A DNA stretch of 45,519 nt from Arthrobacter sp. Bi26 (GTDB lineage: Bacteria > Actinomycetota > Actinomycetes > Actinomycetales > Micrococcaceae), in the NCBI RefSeq assembly GCF_918697925.1, contig NZ_CAKKMF010000034.1, positions 1 through 45,519 of the forward strand, written 5' to 3'. This document shows, piece by piece, positions 1 to 7,239 of this stretch (the first letter of the stretch is position 1; the number at the start of each line of letters is the position of its first letter). A program made the translations under genes and the position numbers. The notes under the pieces are model-generated. The model was not told where the DNA came from, ran no database searches, and saw only the letters and a program-made list of their open reading frames with translations.

Positions 1-110
<110 letters not shown>

Positions 111-358
111 AGTAAAACAGACACAACCAGGAAACCCGGGAAAACGGGACAACCAGGCTGCACAAAATTTGAAACCAGCCAAAAACACCAGACCACACCA
201 CGGGGTGGCGGGCCCGGCAAATTCAACCAATCCATTACAATAAATTGGTATCAACAAACTTGGCACACTATTGAGTTCTCAAACAACAGACACATTCGAA
301 TACTTGCCGAAACAATTCATTTCAATGAATTTTTTATTTCGTTTTTCTTCGCTGCGAT
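111..358 (-). other. 16S rRNA precursor leader with conserved antitermination/processing element
   Basis: This is the untranslated leader of the rRNA operon. It contains, on the reverse strand, TGTTTGAGAACTCAATAGTG (around 284-265), a motif conserved in actinobacterial rrn leaders and thought to act in antitermination or processing; the forward strand carries the palindrome TTGAGTTCTCAA at 271-282. A perfect 8+2+8 inverted repeat, AATTCATT/AATGAATT, lies at 314-331 just inside the predicted transcript. The bases upstream of the promoter, 394-544, hold no gene I can support; the ORFs there are short and lack family resemblance. Confidence 0.6.
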
Positions 359-364
359 GTTTAC

Positions 365-393
365 AGCTTATTTCATTCATTTCCACTTTGCAA
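365..393 (-). promoter_or_regulatory. Candidate rrn promoter
   Basis: On the reverse strand a TTGCAA -35 hexamer (393-388) is followed by exactly 17 bases and a TAAGCT -10 (370-365), predicting a start near 358 and a leader of about 250 bases before 16S. It lies in an AT-rich stretch unlike the rest of the window. A weaker second candidate, TTGAAA (325-320), 17 bases, TATTCG (302-297), could be a P2. Confidence 0.55.
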
Positions 394-544
394 ATCCGCG
401 ATTTTCATCCGAATTTCACTTTATGGAGCGAATCCGCCCAGCAGAATTGAAGCAATTTCCATTGTGTGCGCCTAGCGCATGAAGAATTGCTTCTCATTTG
501 TGGGGGTTTGTCACCACTCAACGGCGGCGACTCAGAAAACAATA

Positions 545-587
545 CACGCTCCCCCCCGGCCGTGCAAATCGGCCGGGAAGGAGCGTG
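545..587 (-). terminator. Probable tyrS terminator
   Basis: A long hairpin lies 23 bases after the tyrS stop: CACGCTCC and CCCGGCC pair with GGCCGGG and GGAGCGTG around a short loop. On the reverse strand the stem is followed by TATTGTTTTC, a T-rich tail as expected of an intrinsic terminator. It insulates tyrS from the rrn promoter downstream. Confidence 0.8.
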
Positions 588-609
588 CAGGGTGCGTTTT
601 CGAAGCTGG

Positions 610-1923
610 TCAGGACGCGGAGACTTCCACCGTTGCCAGGTTCTTTTTGCCCCGGCGCAGGAGCAGGTAGCGCCCGTGCAGCAACTGGCTGGCCGCAATA
701 ACGGCGTCGGGGTCGGATATCTTCGCATTGTTGACGTAGGCCCCGCCTTCCCCCACGGTGCGGCGCGCGGCGGACTTGCTCTCTGACAGACCGGAGGCGA
801 CCAGCAGCTCGATGATGCCCAGGGCGCCGGCGTCGACAGTGGCGGACGGCAGCTCAGAGGTGGCCGCCTTCAATGTCGCTTCATCCAGCACAGAAAGATC
901 GCCGTTGCCGAACACCGCGGCCGATGCCGCAATGACCTTCTCCGTGGCCTCCACGCCATGGACCAGCGAGGTCACCTCGTACGCCAGTTTCCGCTGGCCT
1001 TCGCGAGCGAACGGCCGTTCAGCGACCGCGAGTTCCAGTGCCTCAATCTCTGCCCGGCTGAGGAAGGTGAACACTTTGAGGCGGTCCGCGACGTCGGCGT
1101 CCGCGGTGTTCAGCCAGAACTGGTAGAAGGCGTACGGGCTGCACATGGCCGGATCCAGCCAGATGGCGTTGCCCTCGCTCTTGCCGAACTTGGTGCCGTC
1201 AGAGTTGGTGATGAGCGGCGTTCCCAGGGCGTGGACGTGCTTGCCCTCAACCTTCCGGATGAGCTCGGTGCCACTGGTGAGGTTGCCCCACTGATCCGAG
1301 CCGCCGGTCTGCAGCATGCAACCGTAGTCGCGGAACAGCTGCAGGTAGTCCATGCCCTGCAGGATCTGGTAGCTGAACTCCGTGTAGCTGATGCCTTCCT
1401 CGGAGCTGAGGCGGGACGCGACGGCGTCCTTGCGGAGCATGGTGCCGACACGGTAGTGCTTGCCGATCTCGCGCAGGAAGTCGATGGCGCTCAGGGGCGC
1501 CGTCCAGTCCAGGTTGTTGACCATTTGGGCGGCGTTGTCGCCCTCGAAGCTCAGGAAGCGGCGGACCTGGGCCTGCAGGTAGCCCACCCATTCGGACACA
1601 GTGTCCTTGGTGTTGAGGGTGCGTTCCGCCGTCGGACGCGGATCACCGATCAGTCCTGTGGAACCGCCCACCAGTCCGAGCGGCTTGTGGCCGGCCAGCT
1701 GGATCCGGCGCATGAGCAGGAGCTGGACCAGGTTGCCCAGGTGCAGGCTCGGCGCGGTCGGATCGAAGCCGCAGTAATACGTCGCGGGCTCGCCGGCGAG
1801 GAGCTTTTCGAGCTCCGCCTCATCCGTGGAGACGTGGACAAGGCCGCGCCATTTCAGCTCCTGCCAGATATTGGCAAAGCTGGGGTCGTTCTGCTGGGCA
1901 TCGAGAATATTTAGCTGGGACAC
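610..1923 (-). CDS. tyrS: Tyrosyl-tRNA synthetase
   Basis: Class I aminoacyl-tRNA synthetase that charges tRNA-Tyr in the cytoplasm. The 437-residue protein has the HIGH-type motif HLGN at residues 61-64, the KMSKS-type motif KFGKS in TKFGKSEGN, and a C-terminal S4-like RNA-binding region, the bacterial TyrRS layout. I chose the GTG at 1923 (protein starting MSQLNILDAQQND) because family alignment begins there; a longer frame back to 1977 adds unrelated residues. No Shine-Dalgarno precedes this GTG. Instead a TAACTT hexamer ends 7 bases upstream, so the mRNA may be leaderless. It follows helR on the same strand with a hairpin between and ends in a good terminator. No T-box features were seen upstream. 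Confidence 0.95.
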   Translation of the reverse strand: MSQLNILDAQQNDPSFANIWQELKWRGLVHVSTDEAELEKLLAGEPATYYCGFDPTAPSLHLGNLVQLLLMRRIQLAGHKPLGLVGGSTGLIGDPRPTAERTLNTKDTVSEWVGYLQAQVRRFLSFEGDNAAQMVNNLDWTAPLSAIDFLREIGKHYRVGTMLRKDAVASRLSSEEGISYTEFSYQILQGMDYLQLFRDYGCMLQTGGSDQWGNLTSGTELIRKVEGKHVHALGTPLITNSDGTKFGKSEGNAIWLDPAMCSPYAFYQFWLNTADADVADRLKVFTFLSRAEIEALELAVAERPFAREGQRKLAYEVTSLVHGVEATEKVIAASAAVFGNGDLSVLDEATLKAATSELPSATVDAGALGIIELLVASGLSESKSAARRTVGEGGAYVNNAKISDPDAVIAASQLLHGRYLLLRRGKKNLATVEVSAS

Positions 1924-1979
1924 GCAATCTAAGTTAGCAGGATCAACGTCACCCGCATCGCAGTTGACGCCGTGCATCC

Positions 1980-2011
1980 GGCAACCGGACAGCCATTGCT
2001 GCCCGGTTGCC
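1980..2011 (-). terminator. Hairpin between helR and tyrS
   Basis: GGCAACCGG (1980-1988) pairs with CCGGTTGCC (2003-2011), and inside it CAGC pairs with GCTG around a CATT loop, with one mismatched pair. It starts three bases after the helR stop. There is no T-tract after it on the reverse strand, so it would be a U-less terminator or an mRNA 3'-stabilising stem. Confidence 0.65.
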
Positions 2012-2014
2012 GGC

Positions 2015-4243
2015 CTACTCCTCGATGCCTGCCGGGATTCCGGCGGCGGCGATGAGCCGCAGGCGCTGGGTTGGCCGGGTCATGGCCACATACAGGTCGC
2101 CCACCCGGCCGTGCTCGTGGTTGAGCATGTCTGTCGGTTCCAGGACCACGACGCCGTCAAATTCCAGTCCCTTTGCCTCGCGGGGACTGATCACCACGAT
2201 GTCCTGGGCGTAACTGCCCGCTCCGGTCCCGACACGGTGGCCGTACACGGCCCGCAGCGCCGCGCTGGCCTCGGGCAGCAGCTCGCCGTCGGCGATGACC
2301 GCCAGCAGTCCGCCCTCGATGGCGTCCAGCTCCTCCGGAAGCACCTCGACAAGCTTGTTGACGATCTGGCCCCTGCCGACACTGTCGATGACCGGGGACC
2401 AGCGGCCTTCCCTGACAGCCTTGGGCGCCGAAACCACCAGTCCGGCCGCGGTAGCCATGCGTGCAGCGGCCTCGGCGATCTGGGACGGCGTGCGGTAGTT
2501 GACGGTCAGTTCCTCGAGCTGCCAGCGGTCGCCGAACATGGGGCCCAATGCGCTGTGCCAGGAGTTGGCCCCGGCAACGGAACTTGTCTGGGCGATGTCG
2601 CCCACGATCGTGAACGACTTCAGCGGGCAGCGGCGGACCAGCAGCCGCCACTGCATGGGTGACAACTCCTGGGCTTCGTCCACCACGATGTGCCCAAAGG
2701 CCCAGCTGCGGTCCGTGGTGGCACGCTCTGCAGCGGTCAGCCGCGTCTCGCGCTCCTGGTTCTGGTCCACCAGGTCTTCAGCTGTGACGAGGACGTCCAC
2801 GCCGGCGGTTTCCATGTTGACCAGGGTCTGCTTGGCATTGGCAAGGTCGCGGGCACGGTCCTGTTCCTGCTGCGCCAGTCCCCGTCCGGCGGCGGCATCA
2901 AGCTCGCCGAGCAATTCGGCGGCCTCGTCGAGCAGCGGAACGTCGGACTCGGTCCACGGCGAACCGGCAGGACGGAGCAGCAGCGCGCGTTCTTCCGGGG
3001 TGAGGTTGGGGGTGCATGCCTCGAGGACGGCCGGCTTGCTCAGCAGCTCCCCCACGAGCTTCTCCGGGGTCATCGGCATCCAGCACAGGTTCAGGGCGAT
3101 CCGGACATCCCGGGCGGACCGGACGTCCTCCGCCAGATAGGAGCGGTCGGCGTTGTTGCCGATGTTGCCGGCCTCCACAAGTTCCGTCATCTGCTCGGTG
3201 AGTTCGCGGAGCAGGATCTTGACGAAGGACACGCGGGCCTCGTTGTGCGGTTTGCCCGTGGCGCGCGCCCTCTCCTTGGCGCGGCGGACTTGCCGCGGCG
3301 TGAGGACCAGCTTGCGGCCGTCGACCTCAAGGATCCGGTTTCCGGCCGGAATGCGCTGCCGGTTGGCCACGGCGTTGGCGACCACGTCGGCCATGTCCAG
3401 CCGGCCCTTGATGGCGGCTACGGCGGAGTCCGGCTCGGCAACGGCGGCGATGCCCGGCATGAGCCGGCCCAGGCTCGCCATCACGACACCGGTCTCGCCG
3501 AGCGAGGGCAGCACGCGTTCGATGTAGTTCATGAAGGACGACGTCGGCCCCACCAGCAGGACGCCAGCGCTCTTGAGCCTGTCCCGGTGCGTGTAGAGCA
3601 GGTACGCGGCGCGGTGCAGGGCGACAGCGGTCTTGCCCGTGCCCGGACCGCCCTGGACCACGAGTGCGCCGGAGATGGAGGAACGGATGATCCGGTCCTG
3701 CTCGGACTGGATGGTGCCGACGATGTCTGACATCCGGCCCGTCCGCTTGGAGTTCAGGGCCGCCAGCAGAGCGCCTTCACCCTGGAGCGAATCGCTGTCG
3801 GCAAGCATGTCGGCGTCGAGCACGTCGTCCTCGATTGCCTTGACCTCGCGGCCCTGCAGGATCAGGTGACGGCGGCGGCGGACACCCTGCCGGTCGAACG
3901 CCGTGGCCTGGTAGAAGTGGCCGGCCTCGGGCGCCCGCCAGTCCACCATGAGCCGCTGCAGATCCTCGGTGGTCAGGCCGATGCGGCCGATGTACTGGGC
4001 CTCCCCGGAATCCAGGTCCAGGCGGCCGAATACGAGCCGGTCATCGACGGCGTCGAGCTGGGCGAGGCGGTCCTCGTAGAGGGCCGCGAAGGCATCGCGT
4101 TCGGAAACGTTCTGCATGGTGCCCACGGCACCGGCACGGCGCACCTGGGCCAGCTGGGTGCGCTTCTCCACCCGCAACTCATCGAGCCGGGCGTAAAGTC
4201 CGGCCACATAGTCGCGTTCATGGGCCAAATCAGCGTCGTGCAT
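2015..4243 (-). CDS. helR: HelD/HelR-type RNA polymerase-recycling helicase
   Basis: UvrD-like superfamily 1 ATPase that removes stalled or inhibitor-bound RNA polymerase from DNA. In Streptomyces and mycobacteria HelR homologues give rifampicin tolerance by displacing the drug from polymerase. The 742-residue protein has an N-terminal helical, charged region (about 5-70) of the kind HelD inserts into the polymerase secondary channel, Walker A GGPGTGKT at 198-205, a Walker B-type DEAQELSPMQW motif in the central part, and a C-terminal UvrD-like motor ending in VAMTRPTQRL. The ATG at 4243 has AGGGGA about eight bases upstream; frame extension to 4363 is unlikely coding. A TAGAAT -10 and an inverted repeat lie upstream. 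The published rifampicin-associated element is not recognisable, so rifampicin induction is not supported here. Confidence 0.88.
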   Translation of the reverse strand: MHDADLAHERDYVAGLYARLDELRVEKRTQLAQVRRAGAVGTMQNVSERDAFAALYEDRLAQLDAVDDRLVFGRLDLDSGEAQYIGRIGLTTEDLQRLMVDWRAPEAGHFYQATAFDRQGVRRRRHLILQGREVKAIEDDVLDADMLADSDSLQGEGALLAALNSKRTGRMSDIVGTIQSEQDRIIRSSISGALVVQGGPGTGKTAVALHRAAYLLYTHRDRLKSAGVLLVGPTSSFMNYIERVLPSLGETGVVMASLGRLMPGIAAVAEPDSAVAAIKGRLDMADVVANAVANRQRIPAGNRILEVDGRKLVLTPRQVRRAKERARATGKPHNEARVSFVKILLRELTEQMTELVEAGNIGNNADRSYLAEDVRSARDVRIALNLCWMPMTPEKLVGELLSKPAVLEACTPNLTPEERALLLRPAGSPWTESDVPLLDEAAELLGELDAAAGRGLAQQEQDRARDLANAKQTLVNMETAGVDVLVTAEDLVDQNQERETRLTAAERATTDRSWAFGHIVVDEAQELSPMQWRLLVRRCPLKSFTIVGDIAQTSSVAGANSWHSALGPMFGDRWQLEELTVNYRTPSQIAEAAARMATAAGLVVSAPKAVREGRWSPVIDSVGRGQIVNKLVEVLPEELDAIEGGLLAVIADGELLPEASAALRAVYGHRVGTGAGSYAQDIVVISPREAKGLEFDGVVVLEPTDMLNHEHGRVGDLYVAMTRPTQRLRLIAAAGIPAGIEE

Positions 4244-4277
4244 CGAACGTTCCCCTATCGAAAAAGACGGACCCACC

Positions 4278-4323
4278 ATTCTACAGCCATTTCGGCGGAC
4301 ACGGCTGTTGCATGTCGCCGAAA
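4278..4323 (-). promoter_or_regulatory. Candidate helR promoter with inverted repeat
   Basis: On the reverse strand TAGAAT (4283-4278) is a good -10, about 35 bases before the helR start codon. The -35 region falls within an inverted repeat, TTTCGGCG (4290-4297) and CGCCGAAA (4316-4323), extended inward by GACA/TGTC with one bulged base. The overlap with the promoter suggests an operator. A second TAGAAT lies at 4356-4351. Confidence 0.4.
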
Positions 4324-4393
4324 CAATGCCAAGGCAGTCTTCGTCAGGGAATTCTACCGACACGACCCGGATGGTCCAGCCCCGCAGTCCCCG

Positions 4394-4951
4394 TTAGATC
4401 CGCAGCAGGGAGCGGACGTTGTGGCCGGTGAGGGCCGTGCGGCCGGCAAGTTCGTCGAGTTCCATGACCACGCCGACGCCGGCGACGTGGATCCCGCACC
4501 GCTCGAACAGCCGCGCCGCGGCGCCGAGCGTACCGCCGGTGGCGAGCACGTCGTCGAGGATCAGCACCCGGCTCCCGGGCGCCAGGTCCGTGGTGTGCAG
4601 CTCAAGGGTGGCGGTGCCGTACTCCAGGGCGTAGTACTCGGAAAACACTTCGCGCGGCAGCTTGCCGGCCTTGCGGACCGTGATGACTCCGGTCCCAGTG
4701 GCGTACGCTGCGGCCGCCCCGAGCAGGAAGCCGCGGGCTTCCACTCCGGCGACGGCGTCGAACTGGCCCTGGAATGGTCCCACCAGGGCATCGACGACGG
4801 CCCCGAAGGCAGTGGCGTCGGCGAACACCGGGGTCAGGTCCTTGAAGCTGATTCCGGGTTTGGGATAGTCCGGGATGGTGGCGCACAGGCTCTCGATCAG
4901 CTCATCCACGGGCAGTGCTGTCTTGGTCTGGTTCAGCTCGCTTTGATTCAC
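4394..4951 (-). CDS. apt: Adenine phosphoribosyltransferase
   Basis: Salvages adenine to AMP with PRPP in the cytoplasm. The 185-residue protein has the PRPP-binding signature VLILDDVLATGGT at residues 129-141 and the Apt-typical segments PDYPKPGISFKDLTP (28-41) and GVEARGFLLG (69-78). The length is normal for the family. The start is a GTG at 4951 with AAGGTGG a few bases upstream; the nearby ATG is in another frame. In many bacteria apt sits next to relA or secDF; here it is alone between helR and a divergent acetyltransferase gene. Confidence 0.95.
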   Translation of the reverse strand: MNQSELNQTKTALPVDELIESLCATIPDYPKPGISFKDLTPVFADATAFGAVVDALVGPFQGQFDAVAGVEARGFLLGAAAAYATGTGVITVRKAGKLPREVFSEYYALEYGTATLELHTTDLAPGSRVLILDDVLATGGTLGAAARLFERCGIHVAGVGVVMELDELAGRTALTGHNVRSLLRI

Positions 4952-5116
4952 CCATCCACCTTACTGGCTGGTAGCGGGACGTTGCAGGGCCGTGGCCGCC
5001 GGCGCCGGCTGGCCCGGGGCCGGCGGCCACGCGGCAACCCATCAGTCATCCAATGTTCACGCGGGCGGCGCCGGAAACGCCGGTCCCGTCCACCCCGGCG
5101 GTGATTGAATGCTCGA

Positions 5117-5734
5117 ATGCGACACGAAATCGTCCTCTCCGGCCATGGGGTCCGCCTGGTTCCGCTGGCTCCGCATCACGCGGCAGGCCTCTTTGATTTC
5201 GTGGATCCCGGCATGTGGGCAGGCATGGCGGCGCCCATGCCGGGGACGGGCGGCGAACTGGCAGCACTGTTCCAGTCTCGGCTGGAGGATCCCGCCACCA
5301 TCCCGTTCGCCGTGACGGACGGGCGCACCGGCGCCCTGCTGGGCACGACGTCCCTCCGCGACTACGTCCCGGCCCAGCAACGCCTTGAAATCGGCGGAAC
5401 TTTTTACGGGCGGCAGTTCTGGGGCAGCCACGTCAATCCGGCGAGCAAGCATATGCTCCTCGCCTACGCCTATGAGGTACTGGAAGTCCACCGGGTGGCC
5501 TTCCGCTGCGACGCCCGCAACACCCGGAGCGCGACGGCGATTGAGCGGCTCGGCGCCCAATTCGAGGGGATCCTCCGCGGCCACCGGGCGGCCCCGGGCG
5601 GAGGACGCGCGGATACCGCCGTCTTTTCGATCCTCTCGCAGGAGTGGCCGCCAGTGCGGGAAGAGCTTCGGCGGCGCCTCGCCCCCTTCGCCGTTAGCGC
5701 AGACTACGGGCTCAGCAGTTTCGCCGCCTCCTAG
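5117..5734 (+). CDS. GNAT family N-acetyltransferase (RimJ/RimL-like)
   Basis: Transfers an acetyl group from acetyl-CoA to an unknown amine. The 205-residue protein matches the RimJ/RimL-like branch: an N-terminal RLVPLAPHHAAGLF segment, the acceptor-side strand TTSLRDY, and CRCDARN-like text (RCDARNTRSATAIERLGAQFEG) typical of the acetyl-CoA pyrophosphate loop and last helix. In this branch targets range from ribosomal proteins to small molecules, so the substrate cannot be named. The ATG at 5117 is preferred; a TTG at 5105 would add four residues and neither has a clear ribosome site. It is divergent from apt, with about 165 bases between start codons. Confidence 0.8.
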   Translation: MRHEIVLSGHGVRLVPLAPHHAAGLFDFVDPGMWAGMAAPMPGTGGELAALFQSRLEDPATIPFAVTDGRTGALLGTTSLRDYVPAQQRLEIGGTFYGRQFWGSHVNPASKHMLLAYAYEVLEVHRVAFRCDARNTRSATAIERLGAQFEGILRGHRAAPGGGRADTAVFSILSQEWPPVREELRRRLAPFAVSADYGLSSFAAS

Positions 5735-5740
5735 AAATTC

Positions 5741-6340
5741 CTACGCTTCTGCCGTTGGGGGCCCGGTGTCGCCGCCCGGTTCCGGCGGGCGCAGGAGTTC
5801 GTTGGCAAGCCCGTAGGAGACGACGCCCAGCGCTGTTCTGAGCGCGCGCTCGGCGTCGAACCGGCCGGCCGCCACGCTGCTCAGCCGGCTGTAGTCCTCA
5901 GCCCACCCGGACCGGCGGAACCTGTCGGCGTCACCATGCAGGAGCCGACCGTAGAGGACGTCCTCGAACAGGTCATGGTCATCCAGGGCGATTTCGGCCA
6001 TCAGCGCCGGGCGGTCCCGGATCATCCCGTTCGTGAACAAGCCGGCCGCTTCTGCCGTGCCCTCGGTTATCCGGGGGTCCGCCGAGTAGTTGCACAGGCG
6101 CAGGGCCCTGACTACGAGTTTGAGCGAAACGTGTTCTTCCGGAACGATGAATTTACGCAGCAGGGCTGCACGGAAGAGCTCCACCCAGTGCCTGCGCTCT
6201 GCCTCGACGGGGTCCACCGCGATCTGCTCGCCGTCAGGGGTGAACAGTTCCACCATGCGGAAGTACTCGGTGGCCAGCTGCGCAAAGATCTGGAGCCGTT
6301 CCAGCTCGTTGCCCGGTTTTCCGCGTTTCCCCTCGCCCAT
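5741..6340 (-). CDS. Conserved-looking protein of unknown function
   Basis: I do not recognise this 199-residue family. It is predicted soluble, mostly helical and acidic, with no signal peptide or membrane segment. Notable parts are a basic start (MGEGKRGKPGNELERLQIF), a tryptophan-containing helix around residue 52 (RRHWVELFRAALLRKF), DDHDLFEDVLYGRLLHGD near 120-137, and a low-complexity proline/glycine tail. The ATG at 6340 has GGAG five bases upstream. Codon use looks like that of its neighbours, supporting a real gene. It converges with the acetyltransferase gene with only six bases between stops, and lies downstream of aag after a short tandem repeat. Confidence 0.75.
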   Translation of the reverse strand: MGEGKRGKPGNELERLQIFAQLATEYFRMVELFTPDGEQIAVDPVEAERRHWVELFRAALLRKFIVPEEHVSLKLVVRALRLCNYSADPRITEGTAEAAGLFTNGMIRDRPALMAEIALDDHDLFEDVLYGRLLHGDADRFRRSGWAEDYSRLSSVAAGRFDAERALRTALGVVSYGLANELLRPPEPGGDTGPPTAEA

Positions 6341-6389
6341 AATGCTCCATCATCCCCCACCGTGGGCGCGGCATCAGGCTGATTGCAGG

Positions 6390-6421
6390 GTGCCTGCCGG
6401 GTGCCTGCCGAGTGCCTGCCG
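6390..6421. repeat. Three tandem 11-bp repeats
   Basis: GTGCCTGCCG is repeated three times with one variable base as spacer (starting at 6390, 6401 and 6412). The array sits just past the aag stop codon, between aag and the unknown gene. It is non-coding on current evidence. Confidence 0.85.
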
Positions 6422-6423
6422 CG

Positions 6424-7149
6424 TTACGCGCCGCGGGTGGTTGCCGCCTTTGGCGCCTTTGCCGCCTTGTAGCGGGAGACGGTCGGGTCGCCGCTGAGCC
6501 AGAACCGCCAGGGGTAGTCGTGGCTGCCGCCCGCGCCGGAGACGCCAACGCGCGGACCGGAGCTGATGCCTGAAGCGACCCCTTCCGGCGGGTGCGCGGG
6601 CGGTTCCAGCCGGAACGGCGGCGCGAGGGCGTCGCGCCCGCTGTCCGCCGTCGTCAGCCCCAGTGCGGTGGCCAGCCGGGCAGGCCCGCTGGCGAGGTCG
6701 ATGTCCGATTTCGACGTCGGGCGCCTGGCCCTGGCCAGTTCGTGCCCCGCAACCACCTCGCCGGCCCGCAGCAGCAGCGCCGACGCAACGCCCTCGGGCC
6801 CGCACACGATATTGGCGCAATGGTGCATCCCGTAGGTGAAATACACGTAGAGGTGGCCGGCCGGGCCGAACATCGGCGCGTTGCGGGCCGTTTGGCCGCG
6901 GAAGGTGTGGGACCCGGGGTCAGGATGGTGGGAATCATGCGGGCCGAGGTACGCCTCCACCTCGGTAATCCGCACCGAGACGGAGCCCTCGGCCCCGTCG
7001 TGCGTCAACACGGCGCCGAGGATCAGCGGCGCCACGTGCCGTGCATCGGCCGAGAGCAGCTCCCGGAGCGGCGCGGCCGCGCCTGTCACCGTGCCGGGCT
7101 GGGTACCTGTACCCGTGCCGGGCCGGGCAGGAGGCGGGCTCGACGTCAT
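6424..7149 (-). CDS. DNA-3-methyladenine glycosylase (AAG/MPG family)
   Basis: Base-excision repair enzyme that removes 3-methyladenine, 7-methylguanine and hypoxanthine. The 241-residue protein has the AAG core ITEVEAYLGPHDSHH (residues 61-75), with Glu65 aligning to the catalytic glutamate of the human enzyme, then GQTARNAPMFGPAGHLYVYFTYGMHHCANIVC. The first 25 residues are a low-complexity Pro/Thr/Gly tail. The C-terminal extension (FWLSGDPTVSRYKAAKAPKAA) is basic and resembles that of the family. A TAAAGT hexamer ends six bases before the ATG and no strong ribosome site is present, so a leaderless mRNA is possible. It diverges from the Ada-AlkA gene, forming an alkylation-repair island. 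Confidence 0.92.
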   Translation of the reverse strand: MTSSPPPARPGTGTGTQPGTVTGAAAPLRELLSADARHVAPLILGAVLTHDGAEGSVSVRITEVEAYLGPHDSHHPDPGSHTFRGQTARNAPMFGPAGHLYVYFTYGMHHCANIVCGPEGVASALLLRAGEVVAGHELARARRPTSKSDIDLASGPARLATALGLTTADSGRDALAPPFRLEPPAHPPEGVASGISSGPRVGVSGAGGSHDYPWRFWLSGDPTVSRYKAAKAPKAATTRGA

Positions 7150-7239
7150 GCTCAGACTTTAACAAACGCCGCCGGAGGACCACACGGCCGTGTCCGAATT
7201 CCGCTAGCAGGTGTCCAGCGAAGCTGGCAGGATGGGGTC
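7150..7239. promoter_or_regulatory. Shared divergent promoter region of aag and ada-alkA
   Basis: Ninety bases separate the two start codons. A TAAAGT -10 for aag lies at 7161-7156 (reverse). Towards ada-alkA there are two GTGTCC copies and a small perfect stem CCAGC-GAA-GCTGG (7215-7227), then CAGGAT six bases before the ATG. This is where methylated Ada might bind; the E. coli Ada box itself is not visible. Confidence 0.4.

Noticed and set aside
1924..2014. T-box riboswitch upstream of tyrS
   Set aside because: The gap is too short and lacks the T-box sequence and specifier stem; the hairpin there fits helR termination better.
4244..4393. Rifampicin-associated element upstream of helR
   Set aside because: The GGGGCTTGC-type dyad is not present; only an unrelated inverted repeat is seen.
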